Source of the DNA: Oscillospiraceae bacterium
GTDB taxonomy: Bacteria; Bacillota_A; Clostridia; Oscillospirales; Oscillospiraceae
NCBI GenBank assembly: GCA_017939025.1
Contig: JAGBAI010000099.1
Coordinates: forward strand, 1 to 9,758
Direction of reading: 5' to 3'
DNA: 9,758 bases
Each line of letters begins with the position of its first letter. Position 1 is the stretch's first letter. Below the pieces are notes generated by a model. The model did not search any database, was not told where the DNA came from, and saw nothing but the letters and a program-made list of their open reading frames with translations. The position numbers and the translations under genes are program-made. Shown here piece by piece: positions 5,893 to 9,758 of the stretch.

Positions 5893-7014
5893 TTACTTTT
5901 TCTTAGTCAGCATAAAACCTGCGCACAAGGCCGTAAAGGGTGCCACACTTACAAGGCCAAAGGAGCCGACAATGGTATGGATGATCTCAGCAGACACATA
6001 TTTATAATTGAAAATGTGTTCAACCGGGGTGCCCTGGGCCATGAATACCATCAGCAGGGCGATATAACCGCCGGAATAGGCCAGCAGGAGCGTAGTGGTC
6101 ATGGTGCCCATGGCGGCACGGCCCACATTCATGCCGGACTTTACCGCCTCCCAGGGCTTGATGTTCGGTTTCTTTTCAACCACTTCATGAACCGCGGAGG
6201 TAATGTCCACGGACAAATCCATCACCGCACCGGAAGAACCCAGGAAGATGGATGCCATGAAGATCTGTGTTAAGTTCAAGTGCTGGAAACCGGCATAGAG
6301 CAGGCTCTCAGAATAGGCCATCACCGCGCCATGGATTTTGAACAGATCGGTAAAGATAACACCCAGCACCATGGTCACCAGGATACCCAGAAAGGAGCCG
6401 CTGACTGCGGAAGTGCACCGCTTATCGAAGCCATAGACCAGAGAGATCACCAAAGTGGTCAGCCGCAGATTGATGGCTAGTCCCACCCAGATAGGGTTAT
6501 AACCCTTCAGATACAGAGGAACCAGCACTTTCCAGATTGCCAGCACCGTCAATGCAAAGGAGAGAATTGCCCGGACACCGGTACGTCCGGCAAAGAGAAT
6601 CAGAAACACCACAAAAACCGCCGCCAGCAGCAGCTCGCCGGGGATACGGTAATGGTCGGTCATGGTAACCCGGAGGATCGTATCGCCGTCGCAGCTGATC
6701 ACCACCTGTGCCCTGTCCCCTGCCGTAAACAGCTTGTCCTGTTCCAGGGAGCCTTGCAGCAGATTGATGGCTGTAGCAGTCTGCCCCTTAAATGTACCAT
6801 TTGTGAATCTCACCGTGCACCGCTGCTCACCTGAGCGAACCAGGCCCGTATCCACGATGGAAGAATCGTCCACCGAAAGGACCTCCGCAATGCACCGCTC
6901 CGCCTCTTGATACTGTACCGCGTCCTCAAATCCGGTGGGAACCGTAAGCAGCAAAGCAATCAGAAGCAGGCAGACCACAACCGGCGCATAATATCTCAGT
7001 TTTTCTTTTTCCAT
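5893..7014 (-). CDS. YibE/F-family multispan membrane protein
   Basis: This 373-residue protein has one N-terminal membrane helix (about 9-26), an extracytoplasmic region (about 27-122), then roughly seven or eight helices. Two conserved YibE/F segments are visible: GSSGAVMDLSVDIT (259-272) and GMNVGRAAMGTMTTTLLLAY (294-313). Family function is not established; a transport or export role is only presumed. The start at 7014 follows GGAGGG at 3 bases, on the short side. That ribosome binding site lies two bases beyond the T tract of the phosphatase terminator, and no Pho box or other promoter is visible in the 53-bp gap. The gene is therefore probably expressed by readthrough from the phosphatase promoter, making it a candidate member of the phosphate-starvation response. 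Confidence 0.9.
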   Translation of the reverse strand: MEKEKLRYYAPVVVCLLLIALLLTVPTGFEDAVQYQEAERCIAEVLSVDDSSIVDTGLVRSGEQRCTVRFTNGTFKGQTATAINLLQGSLEQDKLFTAGDRAQVVISCDGDTILRVTMTDHYRIPGELLLAAVFVVFLILFAGRTGVRAILSFALTVLAIWKVLVPLYLKGYNPIWVGLAINLRLTTLVISLVYGFDKRCTSAVSGSFLGILVTMVLGVIFTDLFKIHGAVMAYSESLLYAGFQHLNLTQIFMASIFLGSSGAVMDLSVDITSAVHEVVEKKPNIKPWEAVKSGMNVGRAAMGTMTTTLLLAYSGGYIALLMVFMAQGTPVEHIFNYKYVSAEIIHTIVGSFGLVSVAPFTALCAGFMLTKKK

Positions 7015-7025
7015 ATGCCCTCCAT

Positions 7026-7054
7026 AAAAACACCCCTGCCAAGGGCAGGGGTGT
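7026..7054 (-). terminator. Intrinsic terminator after the alkaline phosphatase gene
   Basis: A perfect 11-bp stem (ACACCCCTGCC with GGCAGGGGTGT, three-base loop) is followed on the minus strand by TTTTT. This is a classic intrinsic terminator 13 bases after the phosphatase stop codon. The ribosome binding site of the YibE/F gene (7023-7018) begins immediately after it, leaving no room for a separate promoter. Confidence 0.85.
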
Positions 7055-7067
7055 CCGCTTTTGTCAA

Positions 7068-8645
7068 TTACTGCACGTTCAGCATTTCTGCCAGCTTGTT
7101 AAAGATGTCGGTGTTGTCGTAGTAGCCGTTGAACACTTCAGCGTTCACGCCTTCTGCCAGCACAGCGACAGGCAGGCCGGTGTGGCTGTAAGATGTGAAG
7201 GAGATACCGGACTTGTTGTTCAGGATGTGAGTCAGAGTAACGGACAGAGGATCATAGGTGCCGTACATCACATACTCAGCCTGAGCGTCAACACCCGTCT
7301 CAGTACCGTTGATGCTCTTCTCAAAGGCCATACGCAGCTGCTCCAGCTCATAGGCGGTCAGAACCAGCTTGTCGCCCTCTTCACCCTCAGCCTTCAGGCC
7401 AAACAGTGCCTCAATGTCAGCCAGAGCTTCCTCGAAGGTGGTGCCGTTTTCCTTGTAGGCAGCAGTGTACTCGTCGTCAAACTTCTGGAAGGAGATCTTC
7501 TGGCTCTCCAGCAGGGTCAGGTAGGTATCGTAGTCGGTGCCGGCGAAGCCGATGGTCAGACCACCGGTTTCGTGGTCGCCGGTGACAATGATCAGGGTCT
7601 CGTCAGCATGGTCCTTTGCAAAGTCCATGGCAACCTGGATGGCATCTGCGAAAGCCATGGTATCACGGATGGTGGATGCGGCATCGTTTGCGTGGCAGGC
7701 CCAGTCGATCTTGCCGCCCTCGCACATCATGAAGAAGCCCTTGTCGTTGTCCAGAACTTCAATGCCCTTTTCCACATAGTCTGCCAGAGACCACATATCG
7801 TCGGTGCGGTCCAGCTCGTAAGCCATGGCATCGGAGTCAGCAAGATGCTCGTCGATGAGAATGACCTTGCCGGAATCGGCAGTGATTGCAGAAGCCTCTT
7901 CGTTGGTAAAGGTAACGGTGTAACCGGCATCCTTTGCCAGGTCGTACAGGTTGGGCAGGGGATTTTCCTTGTCGTAGCCGGTGGTCTTCTTCAGACCGCC
8001 GCCAGCAAAGTATTCAAAGCCGGAAGCAACCAGTTCTTCACCAATCTCATAGTAGTTGTTACGGCTTGCCTGATGGGCATAGAAGGCGGCGGGGGTGGCA
8101 TGGTTCAGGTTGACGGAGGAAATGATGCCAACCTTCATGCCCAGCTGCCCGTGGACCTTCTCGGTAATGGTCTCAAAGGTTTCAGTGCCGGTGACATCCA
8201 CATTGATGGTGCCGGAGTAGGTCTTGCGGCCGGTGGAAATGGAAGTTGCGGTGGATGCGGAGTCAGGTGCGAAGGAGTTGGAGTCATAGGTCACAGCGGA
8301 ACCTGCTGCTTCAAAGTTCATGAAGTTCAGGTACTCAGGGCCATCCAGAGTGGCACCCTGGTTGTCGTCCAGGCTGGGCTGAGCCAGGAAATAATCTTCG
8401 TCCTTCAGGGCACCCAGGAAGTCGGAAGTAGACTGAATCTGGGGGTAGCTCATGCCGTCACCGATGAACAGGAATACGTACTTAGGTGCGGATACAGTCT
8501 CTGCTACAGGTGCGGTGGTTTCGGTGGCAGGCTTGTTTTCCACCTTGGGAGTGGTAGTTCCGCTGCCGGAATTCTGAGTGCTGCAGCCTGCGAAAATGCC
8601 TACGCACAGGCACAGCGCCAGCAGCAGTGCAACAATTTTTCTCAT
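7068..8645 (-). CDS. phoA: Alkaline phosphatase, PhoA type, lipid-anchored
   Basis: This 525-residue secreted phosphomonoesterase releases phosphate from organic esters outside the cell. Active-site elements of the PhoA superfamily are all visible: metal ligand D63 in IGDGM, catalytic Ser 129 in PDSASTAT, T184 in NHATPAAF, E309/D314/H318 in CEGGKIDWACH, D357/H358 in VTGDHETGG and H488 in SHTG. The signal peptide ends in the lipobox-like FAGC with Cys 21, followed by a Ser/Thr/Pro-rich linker to about residue 53, so it is probably membrane-tethered. The start at 8645 is chosen over the in-frame codon at 8687 because GGAGG lies at the right distance and the signal peptide begins there. It has its own Pho-box promoter upstream and an intrinsic terminator downstream. 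Confidence 0.95.
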   Translation of the reverse strand: MRKIVALLLALCLCVGIFAGCSTQNSGSGTTTPKVENKPATETTAPVAETVSAPKYVFLFIGDGMSYPQIQSTSDFLGALKDEDYFLAQPSLDDNQGATLDGPEYLNFMNFEAAGSAVTYDSNSFAPDSASTATSISTGRKTYSGTINVDVTGTETFETITEKVHGQLGMKVGIISSVNLNHATPAAFYAHQASRNNYYEIGEELVASGFEYFAGGGLKKTTGYDKENPLPNLYDLAKDAGYTVTFTNEEASAITADSGKVILIDEHLADSDAMAYELDRTDDMWSLADYVEKGIEVLDNDKGFFMMCEGGKIDWACHANDAASTIRDTMAFADAIQVAMDFAKDHADETLIIVTGDHETGGLTIGFAGTDYDTYLTLLESQKISFQKFDDEYTAAYKENGTTFEEALADIEALFGLKAEGEEGDKLVLTAYELEQLRMAFEKSINGTETGVDAQAEYVMYGTYDPLSVTLTHILNNKSGISFTSYSHTGLPVAVLAEGVNAEVFNGYYDNTDIFNKLAEMLNVQ

Positions 8646-8694
8646 TTTGGATTTACCTCCATTTATTTTCGGATTTGTGTTTTCCACGACCCTC

Positions 8695-8751
8695 AGTTTA
8701 CCGGCTTTTTGTAAAATCGGCTATCAAGCAACGGTAAAATCATTTTGAAAT
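8695..8751 (-). promoter_or_regulatory. Alkaline phosphatase promoter with four-unit Pho-box array
   Basis: On the minus strand the units are ATTTCAAA (8751-8744), ATTTTACC (8740-8733), GCTTGATA (8729-8722) and ATTTTACA (8717-8710), with spacings of 11, 11 and 12 bp. The -10-like TAAACT (8700-8695) follows after exactly 9 bp. The distal units are more diverged than at pstS, but the geometry is the same. The leader to the start codon is about 50 bases. Confidence 0.82.
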
Positions 8752-8775
8752 ATATTGGCGCAAATTCTGGTTTAA

Positions 8776-8809
8776 TTTACATATTGTCGAAACCGCGATC
8801 ATATGTAAA
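8776..8809. repeat. Perfect 9-bp inverted repeat upstream of the small plus-strand ORF
   Basis: TTTACATAT (8776-8784) and its exact reverse complement ATATGTAAA (8801-8809) are separated by 16 bp. The left arm overlaps a weak possible plus-strand -10 (TACATA, 8778-8783) that stands 17 bp from TTGGCG (8755-8760). It could be an operator for a dimeric regulator, but the region is AT-rich and the evidence is pattern only. Confidence 0.35.
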
Positions 8810-8879
8810 CTCTGTATGCATTTTCACTGCGTTCCCAACGGAGCATACAACTGCATAGTGTGGAGTGGAAGGTGATACC

Positions 8880-9074
8880 ATGAACGCTTGTGAACTGACC
8901 GCGTCCATTACGGCCTTCGCAAGCTGGCTGGCATGCCAATTAAGCCAAGATGGACTGGAATTTTTGGCCGTGTCTCCAACACAATTAGGTGATACGCTCT
9001 CGACAACTGCCACAAGAGAAATTATTTGCAGCAAACAAGTACCGCCACCCATACTGGACAATGGTATAAGTTAA
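8880..9074 (+). CDS. Small DUF6774-like protein, 64 residues
   Basis: This is the only plus-strand gene supported in the window. It begins MNACELTASITAFASWLAC and contains QLSQDGLEFLA and QLGDTLSTTATREIIC. The pattern of C, T, LACQLS and QLGDTL matches what I remember of the DUF6774 family, short proteins of unknown function common in gut Firmicutes; this is recognition from memory, not a search. The ATG at 8880 is preceded by GGAAGG at suitable spacing and is preferred to an in-frame GTG at 8865, where the family similarity has not started. The last dozen residues (after IICSK) look like a non-conserved tail. It is divergent from the phosphatase and separated from it by about 234 bp of regulatory DNA. 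No operon partner is seen. Confidence 0.62.
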   Translation: MNACELTASITAFASWLACQLSQDGLEFLAVSPTQLGDTLSTTATREIICSKQVPPPILDNGIS

Positions 9075-9120
9075 GGTAACATTGCCCAAATTGAGACGCA
9101 TTACTTGTATTTCGTTTCAG

Positions 9121-9411
9121 TTACGGTTTTGTATGTATTCCCCGTCTCTTTGCCAGCTCGCTTGCCGCCTTGCGGCGGTCATCGGAGTAGGGTGCCGTCA
9201 GCCGGATGCTGATCCGGCTCTTGTCGATCTCGAAGTGCAGGCCGCCTTGTCCATCATCGTCAGTCTGCTTGCACAGTTCCGGGTATTTGGCTGCATACTT
9301 CCGCAGCCGCTTCTTTAGGTTCGTATCGTGGGTGTAAACCTCCGCAAGGGGGTCTTTTGCATTGTAGTACACATCTGTTGTCTTCTGTTTTTTCGTAAGG
9401 CCTGTTTTCAT
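9121..9411 (-). CDS. Small conserved protein of Firmicutes conjugative elements, 96 residues
   Basis: The protein starts MKTGLTKKQKTTDVYYNAKD, is rich in Lys, Arg and Asp, and has the segment QTDDDGQGGLHFEIDKSRISI followed by RLTAPYSDDRRKAASELAKRRG. Proteins of this size and pattern (RL-APYS-RR-AAS) are familiar to me from integrative and conjugative elements of gut Firmicutes. There they occur near mobilisation genes and are sometimes given uninformative names; their function is not known. No membrane segment or signal peptide is present. The start at 9411 follows GGAGG at 6 bases; the longer frame to 9492 lacks such support and would run through a palindrome. It appears full length and marks the edge of, or a remnant of, a mobile element. 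Confidence 0.7.
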   Translation of the reverse strand: MKTGLTKKQKTTDVYYNAKDPLAEVYTHDTNLKKRLRKYAAKYPELCKQTDDDGQGGLHFEIDKSRISIRLTAPYSDDRRKAASELAKRRGIHTKP

Positions 9412-9450
9412 AGAAATCCTCCTGTTTTTCGTAAATTTTCCTCGGCTCTT

Positions 9451-9549
9451 GAGCCGGGAAAAAGGGACTGTTTTCCGATGGGAAGCTTCCAAACGATGAC
9501 TGCATCGTTTGGAAACTTGCTATCGGATTTTTCTTGATTTTCCCGGCTC
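9451..9549. repeat. Nested ~99-bp palindrome between two mobile-element genes
   Basis: The inner part (9475-9526) has a perfect 12-bp stem (TTCCAAACGATG, loop ACTG, CATCGTTTGGAA) extended by AAG/CTT after one mismatch and CCGAT/ATCGG after a 3-by-3 internal loop. Around it, GAGCCGGGAAAA (9451-9462) pairs with TTTTCCCGGCTC (9538-9549) about the same centre. The inner arm of the outer pair can instead pair locally with CGGCTC at 9443-9448. No T tract follows in either direction, so it does not look like an intrinsic terminator. Confidence 0.75.
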
Positions 9550-9555
9550 TTGACA

Positions 9556-9758
9556 TTATCTTTCGTAGTCCCGCTTGGGCGGCTTTTTCTGAGGTTCCGG
9601 CTGGTGTCTGACGGGCCGCTTTTGCACCGGCGGTTCCAACTTTCTTTCGTCCTCCCGGAGCAGATGATCCACATCCTGCTGGGCTTCCATCATGGTGATA
9701 GGACTGTACTGCTTCCCATGGGCCTGCTGTAGCTTGTCCCTTGCATCCTGGGTGTTGG
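9556..9758 (-). CDS. C-terminal end of an unidentified protein, probably mobile-element encoded (runs off right edge)
   Basis: A frame open from the right edge to a TAA at 9558-9556 encodes about 66 hydrophilic residues. These include NTQDARDKLQQAHGKQYSPI, then MMEAQQDVDHLLREDERKLE, then a basic, proline-rich tail ending PQKKPPKRDYER. Composition (Gln, Lys, Arg, Glu, Pro, no hydrophobic stretch) and the long charged tail resemble C-termini of relaxase-module or other conjugative-element proteins, but I do not recognise the family. It reads in the same direction as the 96-residue gene, from which it is separated by 144 bp occupied by the nested palindrome. The other frames here look like shadows. 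Confidence 0.6.
   Translation of the reverse strand, partial: NTQDARDKLQQAHGKQYSPITMMEAQQDVDHLLREDERKLEPPVQKRPVRHQPEPQKKPPKRDYER

Noticed and set aside
7182..8714. 510-codon open frame on the plus strand opposite the alkaline phosphatase
   Set aside because: It is an antisense shadow of a complete phosphatase with all active-site motifs. The product is Gly/Val-rich without family resemblance, and its start lies across the phosphatase promoter region.
8777..9061. 94-codon minus-strand frame opposite the DUF6774-like gene
   Set aside because: No ribosome binding site or recognisable sequence; the plus-strand frame has a good site and family-like motifs.
9443..9456. CGGCTC-TT-GAGCCG hairpin as an intrinsic terminator
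   Set aside because: A two-base loop is poor and no T tract follows on either strand; it is better seen as an alternative pairing of the nested palindrome.
9408..9674. 88-codon and 98-codon minus-strand frames across the nested palindrome
   Set aside because: They run through a highly structured intergenic element and overlap two better frames. Their translations read as frame-shifted versions of the neighbouring proteins.

Overview
The window comes from a low-to-mid GC Gram-positive, most likely a gut Clostridia/Oscillospirales bacterium. This is inferred from lipoprotein signal peptides on the phosphate-binding protein and the phosphatase, strong GGAGG-type ribosome binding sites, a DUF6774-like small protein, and Firmicutes conjugative-element genes at the right edge. 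Species cannot be read from the sequence. Nearly everything left of position 8690 is one phosphate-starvation (Pho) locus, all on the minus strand, so it is transcribed from right to left.

In transcription order the locus contains: a PhoA-type lipoprotein alkaline phosphatase (8645-7068); a hairpin terminator lying directly against the next ribosome binding site; a YibE/F-family membrane protein (7014-5893); a second hairpin; a PhoB-like response regulator whose receiver active site is degenerate (5749-5075); then pstS (4954-4145), a strong hairpin, pstC (4063-3194), an unlisted 37-residue membrane ORF (3197-3084), pstA, pstB, phoU, a canonical phoB (761-81) and the first 30 codons of an overlapping membrane protein that should be the PhoR sensor kinase (91 to the left edge). 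The expected circuit is phosphate capture and import by PstSCAB, signalling through PhoU to PhoR/PhoB, and phosphate release from organic esters by the phosphatase.

Three promoters (phosphatase, degenerate regulator, pstS) share a 42-bp array. It has four 8-bp units spaced 11, 11 and 12 bp. The last unit is ATTTTACA in all three and lies exactly 9 bp upstream of a -10-like hexamer. This is a convincing locally derived Pho box and ties the three transcription units into one regulon. The degenerate regulator keeps its DNA-binding and dimer surfaces but has lost the Thr, Tyr and Lys switch residues and one acidic-pocket residue. It may therefore act on the same boxes without normal phosphorylation control.

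Right of about 8760 the content changes. There is a small plus-strand DUF6774-like ORF (8880-9074), then on the minus strand a 96-residue conjugative-element-type protein (9411-9121) and the C-terminal end of another protein (from 9758 to 9556). The 144-bp gap between the last two holds a ~99-bp nested palindrome with competing pairings. No tRNA, rRNA, CRISPR array or recognisable transposase was seen. No gene-free stretch exceeds 300 bases.
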